A stretch of 64,000 bases of DNA from JAWWOW01 sp033851265 (GCA_033851265.1 JAWWOW010000004.1:372001-436000), one strand, 5' to 3'; shown: positions 42,437-51,426, counted from the stretch's first letter. Program-made: numbers and translations. Notes: generated by a model from the letters alone, not told the origin.

Positions 42437-44380
42437 GTGCGGCCAGTGCTGATCATGTTCGGTTTCCGCCGTCGATCAGACTTCTTGCTGGCCGCGGTCG
42501 ACATCGGCTGCGCTGCGCTCGTTGCCTTCATCTCCTACTCGCTGCGCTTCGAAGGCACGCACGTGCCTCGCACGGTGATCGACCACTATCTGGCTGCATC
42601 TGGAGCGCTTGCCGTTGCGTGGGTTGTCGCAGCGCGGGCCGCGGGCCTGTATCGGCGCGCTGCGTTGCGACCCGGTGAGCGGAACATCGAACCCGCCGTC
42701 GAGGCGGCGTTCGTAGTCGGCGTTGCCATGTTCGTCGTGAACGAGCTCGTCATCGACCGTGAGCTGTCCCGCGCCTGGATTGCGCTCGTGACGCTGGGGC
42801 TCATCGTGGCCGGTCTGGTTACCCGTTGGCTCATCCGCCGGAGCCGGCGCATGCTCGTGCCGTTCGGACTTGGTCTCGAGCGCTATGCCTTGGTCGGCGA
42901 CGACCTGGCAGGCAGACGGTTGCTGGCCGATCTCACGCGCGCGAGCGGGGCGCCGTTCCGTATCGTCGAGGTGCTGCCGCGCGACATCGCCGCCGACGAG
43001 TTGGCAACCCGGGCGAAGGCGATGCACCTCGATGGCGTGATCCTGCCTGCGGATGCCGAACGCGCGTACGCCGGGCGGCTCGCTAGCGCCGTCTCCGGAG
43101 CGGGCATCGACGTTCTGATCGCGCCGGGTATCGGCGATCTCGACATGCGCGTGGCGAGCCTCGCCATGTTGCACGGAGTGCCGCTGCTTCGTGCTGCCGG
43201 GCTCGCACCGCGCCGGCGAGCGGTGCGATCGCGAACACCCGGCAGCGTCCAGGGCGTCGCGATCCTTGGTACGCGCGGGATTCCCGCTAACTACGGCGGG
43301 TTCGAGACGTTTGCCGAGCGGTTGGCGACACATCTCGTCGACACCGGCGTTCCGGTGACGGTGTATTGCCGCAGTCACTACATGACTGAGCAGTCACCGT
43401 GGCGCGGCGTACGCCTGGTGTCCCTGCCAACAATCAAGAGCAAGTACTTCGACACCGTCGTACACACGTTCCTCTCGACGCTGCATCTCATCGTTACGAG
43501 TCGCACGCGCGCCGTTGTGTTGTGCAACGCGGCGAATGCACCAGCGCTCCCGCTGTTACGACTGTTCCGGCGTCGGGTGCTCGTGAATGTCGACGGGCTC
43601 GAGTGGCGCCGCGGCAAGTGGGGGATCGCCGGCCGCGCGTGGTACCGGATGGGGGAGTGGTTCTCCGTGCGCTTCGCATCGGTGCTCGTCACTGACGCCG
43701 ACGAGGTTCAGACCTACTACCGCGTGCGCCACGACACCGACTCGGTGATGATTCCGTACGGCGCCGACCCCTTGCCGCGGGCGTTGCCGCTTCCCGACCT
43801 CGGTGCTTCGGTGGTTCTTCGTCCGGACGCCTTCGCGTTGTACGTGTCGCGATGGGAGCGAGAGAACAACCCGCTTCTGGTGGCCGAGGCCCACCGCGCC
43901 GCGGGTGTCGACCTGCCCCTCGTCATGCTGGGAAAGGCGACCTACGACGACGAGCTCGAGGTCGCGGTCCGGGCAGCCGCCGCGTCGAATGCGGTGCTTC
44001 CCGGCCCCGTGTTCGGCGAGGGTTACCGCGGCCTTCAGGCCAACGCTCGGTGCTACATCCACGCGACCGAGGTCGGTGGCACCCATCCCGCGCTCATCGA
44101 GGCCCTCGGCGCGGGCAACCTCTGCCTCGTTCTCGACACCCCGGAGAACCGCGAGGTCGCGGGTGGCGTCGCGTGGTTCTTCGCCACCGCGGAGGAGCTG
44201 GCCGGGCTCCTGCGGCGGGTCGCTGACCTGCCGGCCGGCGAGTTGGAGGACTGGCGGGACCGGGCTCGGCAGTTTGCTGCCGAGCGCTACTCCTGGCCAG
44301 TCGTCTGCGGGCGCTACCTCGATCTGCTCGGGATCACGCCGACGAGGCGGGTCGCGGCGCCTGCTTCGTCAAGCCACTAG
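42437..44380 (+). CDS. Fusion: sugar-transferase membrane/Rossmann module plus DUF1972 GT4 glycosyltransferase
   Basis: This 647-residue protein joins two halves. Residues ~15-145 (four membrane helices) and ~148-265 (Rossmann-like, YALVGDDLAGRRLLADL … DVLIAPGIGDLDMRVASLAMLHGVPLL) match the N-terminal part of polyprenyl glycosylphosphotransferases such as the enzyme at 35315-36778. The catalytic bacterial-transferase domain is missing. In its place, from ~273, comes a DUF1972/GT4 glycosyltransferase (VAILGTRGIPANYGGFETFAERLA … VSRWERENNPLLVAEAHR … GTHPALIEALGAG). It is thus probably a membrane-tethered glycosyltransferase, not an initiating enzyme. There is no frameshift. The frame is continuous. 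Confidence 0.9.
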   Translation: MRPVLIMFGFRRRSDFLLAAVDIGCAALVAFISYSLRFEGTHVPRTVIDHYLAASGALAVAWVVAARAAGLYRRAALRPGERNIEPAVEAAFVVGVAMFVVNELVIDRELSRAWIALVTLGLIVAGLVTRWLIRRSRRMLVPFGLGLERYALVGDDLAGRRLLADLTRASGAPFRIVEVLPRDIAADELATRAKAMHLDGVILPADAERAYAGRLASAVSGAGIDVLIAPGIGDLDMRVASLAMLHGVPLLRAAGLAPRRRAVRSRTPGSVQGVAILGTRGIPANYGGFETFAERLATHLVDTGVPVTVYCRSHYMTEQSPWRGVRLVSLPTIKSKYFDTVVHTFLSTLHLIVTSRTRAVVLCNAANAPALPLLRLFRRRVLVNVDGLEWRRGKWGIAGRAWYRMGEWFSVRFASVLVTDADEVQTYYRVRHDTDSVMIPYGADPLPRALPLPDLGASVVLRPDAFALYVSRWERENNPLLVAEAHRAAGVDLPLVMLGKATYDDELEVAVRAAAASNAVLPGPVFGEGYRGLQANARCYIHATEVGGTHPALIEALGAGNLCLVLDTPENREVAGGVAWFFATAEELAGLLRRVADLPAGELEDWRDRARQFAAERYSWPVVCGRYLDLLGITPTRRVAAPASSSH

Positions 44381-44394
44381 GCCAAACGGCCGAT
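44369..44394 (+). promoter_or_regulatory. Sigma-28-like promoter, copy 3 (polymerase gene)
   Basis: TCAAG at 44369-44373, 15 nt, GCCGAT at 44389-44394. It overlaps the last codons of the preceding gene, and the hexamer again ends 9 nt before a GTG start, the same geometry as copy 2, so the transcript is probably leaderless. Confidence 0.65.
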
Positions 44395-44403
44395 GCTCCA
44401 CGC

Positions 44404-46389
44404 GTGAGGGTCGCGCCCGCCGCCGACCCCGTGACTGCGTCACCCGCCTCGGTGGTCGGCGAGACACGGGGCTACCGGCTACGCGTTTCGCGCCTCGACG
44501 TCGCCGAGCACGCTGCTGTCGCGCTCGCCTTGGCGTGGTGGATGTTCCCGCTTGCCCACGGCACCGGAGGCCGGGATGCCGGCCTCCTGACCTGGGCCGT
44601 GCTCACGACGATGCCGGCGCTGGCGCTGACCCGCTCCTGGCGTCGACCCGTTGCGGCCGTGCTCGCCGCGATCGTCGGATCCGCCGCCCTGGCGGTGTGT
44701 GTGTTCGCGCCGACGGGCTGGTACGGCGCCGCCGACGCAGCGAGCTATGTGTACGCCGGGACGTTGTTCCTCGTCGCACTCGGCTACGCCCGCACTCCGG
44801 CACGGCGTACTGCGCTCGCCGTGGCGATCGCGATCGCGGGCATCGAGCAGTTCCGGGCGGCACTCACCCCGTGGATGGGCAGCGGCGACTCCGCCCATCC
44901 GATGGTCGGAACTTTCTACTGGCACAACCCGTATGCCGCCTACCTCGTGGCTCCGGCGCTCATCGGCATCAGCCTCGCTGTCACCGCAGGGAACCGGGTG
45001 GTGCGCGCAATCGGATGGGTTGCTGCGCCGGTGGCGGTGGCCGGCGTGGTGTTCTCGAGCAGTCGCGCCACGCTGGTGTCGCTGGTCGTCGGCCTCGTGA
45101 TCGTGGCGGTTGCCGCGCTGCGCAGTGGCAGCCGAGCGTTGGTGAGGTACGCAGCCGTGGCGGGTGCCTGCGTGGCGCTCACGCTCGTGTTGTGCGGACC
45201 ACCGATCTTCGATCATTGGCGCTCGCCGTTCAGTGGTGCAGCCGCCCGTGCCGCCAGCGGTGAATCGGTAAGCACCAACGGGGGGTACCGCACGGAGTTC
45301 TGGCGCGAAGCCACGAGTGTCACGGCCGACCACCCCCTGGTTGGCGGCGGCTATCGGTCGTTGGTCGGCGCCAGCTCATTCACCAACCCGCCCGCTTGGG
45401 CGCGCAGCCCCCAAGCGCACAACGGCTACCTGCAGGCAAGCTCCGATGGCGGGCTGCTGCTGGGCATCCCGTTCGTGCTTGCGTGCGCCCTGGTCGGCAT
45501 CACCGCGCTGGGGGTGTTCCGCCGGAGACGGCTGCGCCTCGACAGCGAGACAGGCATCGCCACGGCAGCAGCGGTCGCCACGCTGGCGCTGCTCGCGCAT
45601 TCCGCCGTCGATCTCGACTGGAGCTACCCAGCCACGCTGGCGATGACGGCGATCGTCGCGGCACTCGCGGTGGCAGCTCGCCCCGCCCGCGAGGACCGCA
45701 CGCCACGGACCACGGTCGTTGCCGGCCGGCTGGCTGCCGTGGTCGTGGGGGTCGCGCTGCTGGTGAGCGCGGCAGGTGCCCACGCCTGGGGCGCCGCCGA
45801 GCGGGTGAGCCACAACGGCGTCGCGCCGCCCGGCATCACCGATGCGGAGCTGATGCGCCGCGCCAACGACACCTTTGGCTCCTACCGGCCGGCCGAGGCC
45901 GTGCTGCGCCGAGCCAGCCAGGGCCGCCCGGTTCAACCCGACGTGTTGCGCGCGGCGTGGCGGCGTACGGCGGCTGCAGCCGAGGTCAGCCCGGCGCTGG
46001 CGCTGCTCCGTGCCCGCGCGCTCGTCCTGTTGGGCGACCAGGCGGCGGCGCTCACGGCCACCCTCGCCCTGCTGGACAGGCTGGGACCGACCAGAGTGGA
46101 GAGCATCGCGCGGGACGCAGCGGTCACGCTTGCCGTGGCCGGTCAGCCCGAACGCGCGAAAGCTCTCCTCGGCCCGCACCTGGTCAGTGACCTTTACGCG
46201 ACCGACGCCGACACCGCGTGGGCCGACGTCGAGGCCGCGGACCGGGCCGGGCTGCTTGCCGACCCGGTGACCCGCGCCTGCGTCCTGGCCGCGGCAACTG
46301 CGCTCGGGCCGAAGCCGGATCAGGTGGCACCCGCGCCAGCGCCACCCGCCTCCGGTTGCTCCGATCGCATCGCGGTGCTCGGCCAGTGA
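44404..46389 (+). CDS. O-antigen ligase/Wzy-like polymerase with soluble C-terminal domain
   Basis: The 661-residue protein has about 11-12 membrane helices between residues 35 and 470 and the Wzy_C/O-antigen-ligase region: a long extracytoplasmic loop with GGYRTEFWREATSVTADHPLVGGGY and AHNGYLQASSDGGLLLG. It should polymerise or ligate the exported repeat units. After the last helix a ~180-residue Ala-rich helical segment, possibly TPR-like, forms a soluble tail. GTG 44404 has no Shine-Dalgarno sequence and sits just after a promoter-like element. Confidence 0.88.
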   Translation: MRVAPAADPVTASPASVVGETRGYRLRVSRLDVAEHAAVALALAWWMFPLAHGTGGRDAGLLTWAVLTTMPALALTRSWRRPVAAVLAAIVGSAALAVCVFAPTGWYGAADAASYVYAGTLFLVALGYARTPARRTALAVAIAIAGIEQFRAALTPWMGSGDSAHPMVGTFYWHNPYAAYLVAPALIGISLAVTAGNRVVRAIGWVAAPVAVAGVVFSSSRATLVSLVVGLVIVAVAALRSGSRALVRYAAVAGACVALTLVLCGPPIFDHWRSPFSGAAARAASGESVSTNGGYRTEFWREATSVTADHPLVGGGYRSLVGASSFTNPPAWARSPQAHNGYLQASSDGGLLLGIPFVLACALVGITALGVFRRRRLRLDSETGIATAAAVATLALLAHSAVDLDWSYPATLAMTAIVAALAVAARPAREDRTPRTTVVAGRLAAVVVGVALLVSAAGAHAWGAAERVSHNGVAPPGITDAELMRRANDTFGSYRPAEAVLRRASQGRPVQPDVLRAAWRRTAAAAEVSPALALLRARALVLLGDQAAALTATLALLDRLGPTRVESIARDAAVTLAVAGQPERAKALLGPHLVSDLYATDADTAWADVEAADRAGLLADPVTRACVLAAATALGPKPDQVAPAPAPPASGCSDRIAVLGQ

Positions 46390-46404
46390 GCGGTCGTCCG
46401 GCGG

Positions 46405-46430
46405 TCAAGGGGGCGGCTCGGTCGGCCGAT
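46405..46430 (+). promoter_or_regulatory. Sigma-28-like promoter, copy 4 (pilB)
   Basis: TCAAG at 46405-46409, 15 nt, GCCGAT at 46425-46430, about 60 nt before pilB. It lies directly after the stop of the preceding gene (46389), as expected for a new operon. Confidence 0.65.
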
Positions 46431-46489
46431 CCGACGTACGAGGCACCTGCTGTGGTCGCCGGCAACTCGGTGGCCCGTGAATCGGAGGA

Positions 46490-48157
46490 ATGGTGAAGCA
46501 GCTCGGGGACATCCTGCTCGAGGATGGGCTCGTCACCGAAGAGCAGCTCGCCGAGGCCTTCGCTGAGCACGAGCGCGTCGGCCGCAGCCTGGGCCGCGTC
46601 CTCGTGGAGCAGGGCGTGCTGTCCGAGAGCCAGCTCGTTGCCGCCTTGGCCCAGCAGATCGGGCTCGCCTTCGTCGACCTCGCGGACTATCCGGTGGACG
46701 GTTCAGCGGTCGGCAGCGTGCCGGACTCCGTCTGCCGTCGCTACACCGCCCTGCCGATCGGCTACGAAGAGGGCAAGCTCGTCGTGGCGATGGCGGACCC
46801 CGCCAACGTGTTCGCTCTCGACGACATCCGCTCGCTCACCGGCCGCGAGGTCAAGGCCGTCGTGGCCACCCGAGCCGACGTGCTCGCGGCCATCAACCGC
46901 TTCCACCGTGCGGACACCGATCTCGACGACCTGACCAACACGATGTCGACGGAGGAGGAGTCCGACGACCTCTCCAACGTCCGGGAGGTCGTCGAAGACG
47001 CCCCGATCGTCAAGTTCGTGAACCTGCTGATCACGCAAGCGGTCCAGGACCGTGCCTCAGACATCCACCTCGAGCCGACCGAGCGTGACCTGCGCGTGCG
47101 GTTCCGGATCGACGGGGTGCTGCACGAGGTCATGCGCTCGCCGAAGAACATCCAGGCCGGCGTGATCAGCCGCCTGAAGATCATGGCCGACATCAACATC
47201 GCGGAACGCCGAATCCCGCAGGACGGCCGGCTCTCGGTCGCCATCGGCGGCAAGAAGGTCGACCTCCGTGTCGCGACCCTGCCGACCGTGTGGGGCGAGA
47301 AGTGCGTCATGCGAATCCTGGACAACAGCACGGCCATGTTGAAGCTGTCCGACCTCGGGTTCAGCGAGAAGAACTACGACGTCTACGCCAAGAGCTTCAT
47401 CAAGCCCTACGGGATGATCCTGGCCACTGGGCCGACGGGTTCCGGAAAGTCCACGACGCTGTACGCCACGCTCAACATCGTCAGCCGCCCTGAGGTCAAC
47501 GTCATCACCGTCGAGGACCCCGTCGAGTATCGGCTGGCGGGCATCAACCAGGTACAGACGAACGCCAAGGCAGGCCTGTCGTTCGCCTCGGCGTTGCGTT
47601 CGATCCTGCGGTCCGACCCCGACATCGTGCTGATCGGTGAGATCCGTGACCACGAAACGGCGCAGATCGCCGTTGAGGCGGCGCTCACCGGCCACCTCGT
47701 GCTCTCCACCCTCCACACGAACGACTCACCGTCGGCGGTGACGCGGCTCACCGAGATGGGCATCGAGCCGTTCCTGGTCGGCTCTGCCCTCGACTGCGTG
47801 CTCGCCCAACGTCTTGCTCGCAAGCTGTGTGGGAAGTGCAAGGAGGCATACACGCCGTCGCCCGAGTCCTTGCGCGAAGCGCGGTTCCCGTGGCCGGACG
47901 GCGAGCCGCTGCCGTCGTTGTTCCGCCCGGTCGGATGCACGGCGTGTGCGAAGACCGGCTACAAGGGGCGACTCGCCCTGCACGAAGTCATGCCGGTGAG
48001 CGAGGAGATCGAGCGGCTCGCCGTCGAGCGCGCCTCGTCGGCGGCCATCGGCCAGGTCGCCCGGGAACAGGGCATGGTCACGCTCCGCGACGACGGCCTG
48101 GAGAAGGTTCTGCTCGGGCACACCTCGATCGAGGAAATCCTCCGCGTCGTCGTATAG
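46490..48157 (+). CDS. pilB: Type IV pilus assembly ATPase PilB
   Basis: The 555-residue GspE/PilB ATPase powers pilus extension. An N-terminal MshEN/GspE_N domain (LGDILLEDGLVTEEQLAEAF) is followed by the ATPase core: Walker A GPTGSGKST at 314-322, Walker B DIVLIGEIRDHETAQIA near 380, and the four-Cys zinc site CGKCKEAY near 447 and CTACAKTGY near 483. MshEN domains in some PilB homologues bind c-di-GMP. Whether this one keeps the binding residues needs alignment. GGAGG at 46484-46488 is very close to ATG 46490, so GTG 46493 may be the true start. Confidence 0.95.
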   Translation: MVKQLGDILLEDGLVTEEQLAEAFAEHERVGRSLGRVLVEQGVLSESQLVAALAQQIGLAFVDLADYPVDGSAVGSVPDSVCRRYTALPIGYEEGKLVVAMADPANVFALDDIRSLTGREVKAVVATRADVLAAINRFHRADTDLDDLTNTMSTEEESDDLSNVREVVEDAPIVKFVNLLITQAVQDRASDIHLEPTERDLRVRFRIDGVLHEVMRSPKNIQAGVISRLKIMADINIAERRIPQDGRLSVAIGGKKVDLRVATLPTVWGEKCVMRILDNSTAMLKLSDLGFSEKNYDVYAKSFIKPYGMILATGPTGSGKSTTLYATLNIVSRPEVNVITVEDPVEYRLAGINQVQTNAKAGLSFASALRSILRSDPDIVLIGEIRDHETAQIAVEAALTGHLVLSTLHTNDSPSAVTRLTEMGIEPFLVGSALDCVLAQRLARKLCGKCKEAYTPSPESLREARFPWPDGEPLPSLFRPVGCTACAKTGYKGRLALHEVMPVSEEIERLAVERASSAAIGQVAREQGMVTLRDDGLEKVLLGHTSIEEILRVVV

Positions 48158-48214
48158 CACCACGGCGCCATCGCTCGTTCGGCGCCGCGTCGTACGACCT
48201 TGCCGCCGAATGGC

Positions 48215-48240
48215 TTAAGGCCGCGCGCCGCCATTCCGAT
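48215..48240 (+). promoter_or_regulatory. Sigma-28-like promoter, copy 5 (pilT-pilC)
   Basis: TTAAG at 48215-48219, 15 nt, TCCGAT at 48235-48240. It lies inside the longest open frame of pilT but upstream of the start supported by a ribosome binding site. Confidence 0.6.
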
Positions 48241-48289
48241 GCCACCTAGGACCCGGGAGACCGCCGACCGGGCAGAAGGGGCTGTTCAC

Positions 48290-49780
48290 GTGGAGACTCA
48301 GGGATTCGAGCCGACCCCGGCTGGGACAAGCGCAGCGTCGGGGAGCGGCTCTTCGCCGTTCGAGCCCGTCGCAGTACCCCCGAGCGGGGTCTCCCCGCTC
48401 GACCCGCAGTGGCAGCCCTACGGTGAGTCCGACCAGCCCGCCGAAGTGGTTCCTGGTCTGTTGCCGCCCCTGACCACACCCGCCGCCCCTGCCGCTCCCG
48501 CCAGCGAGGTCGCTCCGGCGCCCACCGCCGCCCTGGAGTTCACGCCGGCCCCGGTACCTGCCCAAGCCGGTCCGGAGAACGGCTTCTCGTCGTTCGCACC
48601 CGAGGACCTGCCCGAGGCTGTTGCCGAGCCCGTCGTCGCCACGCAGACGATGGCGTCCGAGGCTGCCGACGGCGCTTACGCCCGCGCGTCGATGGAAGAG
48701 GGCACTGGTGCCGATGGCGTGAACCTGACCGATCTGCTGATCCACGTGCTCGACCGCGGTGCCTCCGACCTGCACATCACCGCGGGCGCCCGGCCGACCA
48801 TCCGCATGCACGGTTCGCTACAGCCACTCGATGACCAGCCAGTTCTCACACCGCCGGTCATCCAGCGGATGCTGTATTCGATCATCACCCAGAAGCAGCG
48901 CGAGAAGTTTGAAGAGGGCCTCGAGCTCGACTTCGCTTATGCCGTGCCCGGTCGCGCTCGCTTCCGCGTCAACATCTACCGGCAGCGCGAAGCGCTCGGT
49001 GCGGCCTTCCGGTTGATTCCCTTCGAAATCAAGAAGCTCGAGGACCTCGGCATCCCACCGGCAATTGCGAACTTCGCGATGCTGCCCCGTGGCTTCGTCC
49101 TCGTAACCGGCCCGACCGGCTCCGGCAAGTCAACGACGCTGGCCTCGTTGCTCGACCTGGCCAACCGTCAGCGTCGTGACCACAGCCTGACCGTCGAGGA
49201 CCCGATCGAATTCCTCCACCGCCACCAGAGCTCGCTGGTCAACCAGCGTGAGGTGGGGGAGGACACGCACTCGTTCCAGAACGCACTCAAGCATGTGCTG
49301 CGCCAGGACCCCGACATCATCCTCGTCGGCGAAATGCGTGACCTCGAGACGATCTCCGTGGCGCTGACCGCAGCCGAGACCGGTCACCTGGTCTACGCGA
49401 CCCTGCACACGTCAGACGCCGCGCAGACGATCGACCGTGTCATCGACGTCTTCCCGCCGCACCAGCAGCAGCAGATCCGGGTCCAGCTCGCCGCCTCGAT
49501 TCAGGGCATCGTCTGCCAGACACTGTGCAAGACCGCGGACGGTCAGGGCCGCGTGGTCGCCACTGAAGTTCTGGTTGCCACACCTGCGATCCGCAACCTC
49601 ATCCGAGAAGGCAAGACGCACCAGATCTACACCGCGATGCAGGCCGGCGCGAAATTCGGCATGCACACGATGGACCAGCACCTCGCCGAGCTCGTCAAGG
49701 CCGGTCGCATTGCTTACGAGACCGGCCTTGAGAAGTGCCACCACGTCGAAGACTTCAACCGGCTTGCGGGCCGGAGCTGA
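48290..49780 (+). CDS. pilT: Type IV pilus retraction ATPase PilT
   Basis: The 496-residue protein begins at GTG 48290, which has AAGGGG 8 nt upstream and follows the promoter-like element. Longer in-frame starts would place the promoter inside the gene. A Pro/Ala-rich N-terminal extension of ~135 residues precedes the PilT core: LLIHVLDRGASDLHITAGARP, Walker A GPTGSGKST near 274, LVGEMRDLETI near 345 and the PilT-type HTSDAAQTIDRVIDVFP. It drives pilus retraction and twitching. The long extension is unusual compared with the ~350-residue proteobacterial form. Confidence 0.94.
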   Translation: METQGFEPTPAGTSAASGSGSSPFEPVAVPPSGVSPLDPQWQPYGESDQPAEVVPGLLPPLTTPAAPAAPASEVAPAPTAALEFTPAPVPAQAGPENGFSSFAPEDLPEAVAEPVVATQTMASEAADGAYARASMEEGTGADGVNLTDLLIHVLDRGASDLHITAGARPTIRMHGSLQPLDDQPVLTPPVIQRMLYSIITQKQREKFEEGLELDFAYAVPGRARFRVNIYRQREALGAAFRLIPFEIKKLEDLGIPPAIANFAMLPRGFVLVTGPTGSGKSTTLASLLDLANRQRRDHSLTVEDPIEFLHRHQSSLVNQREVGEDTHSFQNALKHVLRQDPDIILVGEMRDLETISVALTAAETGHLVYATLHTSDAAQTIDRVIDVFPPHQQQQIRVQLAASIQGIVCQTLCKTADGQGRVVATEVLVATPAIRNLIREGKTHQIYTAMQAGAKFGMHTMDQHLAELVKAGRIAYETGLEKCHHVEDFNRLAGRS

Positions 49781-49794
49781 CCGAGGGGTTGTAG

Positions 49795-51018
49795 ATGGCA
49801 ACGACGACATACGAGTACTCGGTACGAGACCGTGCCGGCAAGCTGGTCAGCGGCAAGCTCGAGGCTGACTCGCAAGCCGCTGTTGTCTCGAAGCTGAAGG
49901 GCATGGGCTACGCCCCTGTCCAGATCAGCGAAGCCGGTTCCGGTGGCATGTCCCGCGAGATCAGCATCCCTGGCTTCGGCAAGCGGGTGAAGCTCAAGGA
50001 CCTCGCGGTGATGTCGCGTCAGTTCGCCACGATGATCAACTCAGGTCTGTCGTTGCTGCGCGCGCTGACCATCCTCTCGGAGCAGACCGAAAGCTCTGAA
50101 CTTGCTCGGGTCCTGACTGAGGTGCGCAACGACGTCGAGACCGGTAACTCACTCTCGGCTGCCCTCGGCAAGCACCCCAAGGTCTTCCCACCGCTGTTCA
50201 CGAACATGACGCGAGCGGGTGAGGTCGGCGGTTTCCTCGACTCGGTCCTGCTGCAGATCGCGGAGAACTACGAGGCCGAGGTCAAGCTGCGCAGCAAGAT
50301 CAAGTCGGCGATGACCTACCCCATCGTGGTCGGCTGCATCGCGGTCATCGCCATGATCATCATGTTGACGTTCGTCGTCCCGACGTTCGACAGCATGTTC
50401 AAGACTCTCGGGAGCAAGCTCCCCGCGCCGACGCAGATGCTCGTGAACATCTCACACCTGATGAAGTTCTTCGTTCCGCTGCTGATTGTCGGCGGGATCG
50501 CCTTCTTCATCGTGTGGAACCGCATCAAGCATCAGGAGCGCGTCCGCGCTTTCGTCGACCCGATCAAGCTGAAGATCCCGGTCTTCGGCATGCTCTTCCG
50601 GAAGGTCGCGCTGGCTCGCTTCGCCCGCAACCTCGGCACGATGATCCGCTCCGGCGTGCCGATCCTGCAGGCGCTCGACATCGTCGCGGACACCACCGGC
50701 AACCATGTCCTGGCCGTCGCGGTCCGCGACATCCAAGACAGCGTCCGCCAAGGTGAATCGCTTACTCAGCCCTTGTCACAGCACGCGGTGTTCCCGCCGA
50801 TGGTCGTGCAGATGATGGCCGTTGGTGAGGACACCGGCGCACTGGACACCATGCTGGCGAAGATCGCGCAGTTCTACGACCAGGAAGTTGAAGCGACCAC
50901 GGAGTCGCTGACGGCGTTGATCGAGCCCATCATGATCGCGGTGCTCGGTGGCCTGGTCGGTTCGATGATCATCTGCCTCTACCTACCGATTTTCTCGGTC
51001 TACGACCACATCCAGTAA
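49795..51018 (+). CDS. pilC: Type IV pilus inner-membrane platform protein PilC
   Basis: The 407-residue protein has a short N-terminal domain (TTYEYSVRDRAGKLVSGKLEAD) and two T2SSF domains (about 70-195 and 275-400). Typical phrases are MSRQFATMINSGLSLLRAL, RLRSK-type KSAMTYPIVVG and FARNLGTMIRSGVPILQAL, with three membrane helices. It links PilB/PilT to the pilus base. Located 14 bp after pilT. Confidence 0.96.
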   Translation: MATTTYEYSVRDRAGKLVSGKLEADSQAAVVSKLKGMGYAPVQISEAGSGGMSREISIPGFGKRVKLKDLAVMSRQFATMINSGLSLLRALTILSEQTESSELARVLTEVRNDVETGNSLSAALGKHPKVFPPLFTNMTRAGEVGGFLDSVLLQIAENYEAEVKLRSKIKSAMTYPIVVGCIAVIAMIIMLTFVVPTFDSMFKTLGSKLPAPTQMLVNISHLMKFFVPLLIVGGIAFFIVWNRIKHQERVRAFVDPIKLKIPVFGMLFRKVALARFARNLGTMIRSGVPILQALDIVADTTGNHVLAVAVRDIQDSVRQGESLTQPLSQHAVFPPMVVQMMAVGEDTGALDTMLAKIAQFYDQEVEATTESLTALIEPIMIAVLGGLVGSMIICLYLPIFSVYDHIQ

Positions 51019-51036
51019 GTCCCCCAGCACAGAAGG

Positions 51037-51060
51037 CGGCGCACCCGGAAGGGTGCGCCG
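51037..51060 (+). terminator. Rho-independent-type terminator after pilC
   Basis: CGGCGCACCC (51037-51046) pairs perfectly with GGGTGCGCCG (51051-51060) around a GGAA loop, with partial extension on both sides. The T-tract is poor (TCTGTGCATG), as is common in actinobacteria. It isolates pilB-pilT-pilC from the pilin gene. Confidence 0.7.
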
Positions 51061-51265
51061 TCTGTGCATGTGGTGACTCAGTGCGAGCAATAGACCGGGC
51101 GCGAGCAAAATCACGCTTCGGCCGTTACGGACTGTTACGCCGGGTGGCTACGTCCGATTGGTCCGTTCGCACTATCCGAACAACTAGTCCTCAGACAGAT
51201 GCCTCTCACCCTCAAGTCGGTCCACAGGACCGCCGATTTATCCACCGTCATAGAGCCGCACGGCA

Positions 51266-51343
51266 GAGCAACGGCACACCCGTCGTAAGGCGGGGTCGCA
51301 AAGCCACGGAACCCGAGGGCCCACGGGTTGGCCGGGTTGCCTC
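51266..51343 (+). ncRNA. Cyclic-di-GMP-I (GEMM-I) riboswitch before the first pilin
   Basis: The aptamer core is clear: GGCACACCC, then a stem capped by a GTAA tetraloop (51284-51287), GGTCGCAAAGCCACGG (51294-51309), a second stem (AACCC/GGGTT type), and GGCCGGGTTGCC (51330-51341). GCAAC at 51268-51272 pairs with GTTGC at 51336-51340 to close P1. These match the GEMM-I consensus (GGACGCAAAGCCACGG … GCCGGGTTGCC) almost base for base. It lies in the ~410-nt leader region of the pilin gene, so binding of c-di-GMP should modulate pilin expression. Direction of control cannot be read with certainty. Confidence 0.93.
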
Positions 51344-51413
51344 AGCCGGGTCCTCCAAACCGGAGGAGCCGCGCAGAGGGAGAGAAGCACCGACGCGCAG
51401 CTCACAGGTACCG

Positions 51414-51426
51414 GTCCTGAAAGGAC
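51414..51426 (+). promoter_or_regulatory. Small hairpin enclosing the pilin ribosome binding site
   Basis: GTCCT (51414-51418), loop GAA, AGGAC (51422-51426): the Shine-Dalgarno string AAAGGA lies in the loop and right arm, 5 nt before the pilin ATG. Together with the TCCTCC/GGAGGA hairpin at about 51350-51366 it could be the expression platform of the c-di-GMP riboswitch. The pairing is visible; the function is inferred. Confidence 0.45.

Noticed and set aside
51121..51180. GCCGAT-like hexamers (TCCGATTG near 51153, TCCGAA near 51175) before the riboswitch-controlled pilin
   Set aside because: The five bases 15 nt upstream (TGTTA and CGATT) do not match T(T/C/A)AAG, so I do not count these as further copies of the sigma-28-like element.
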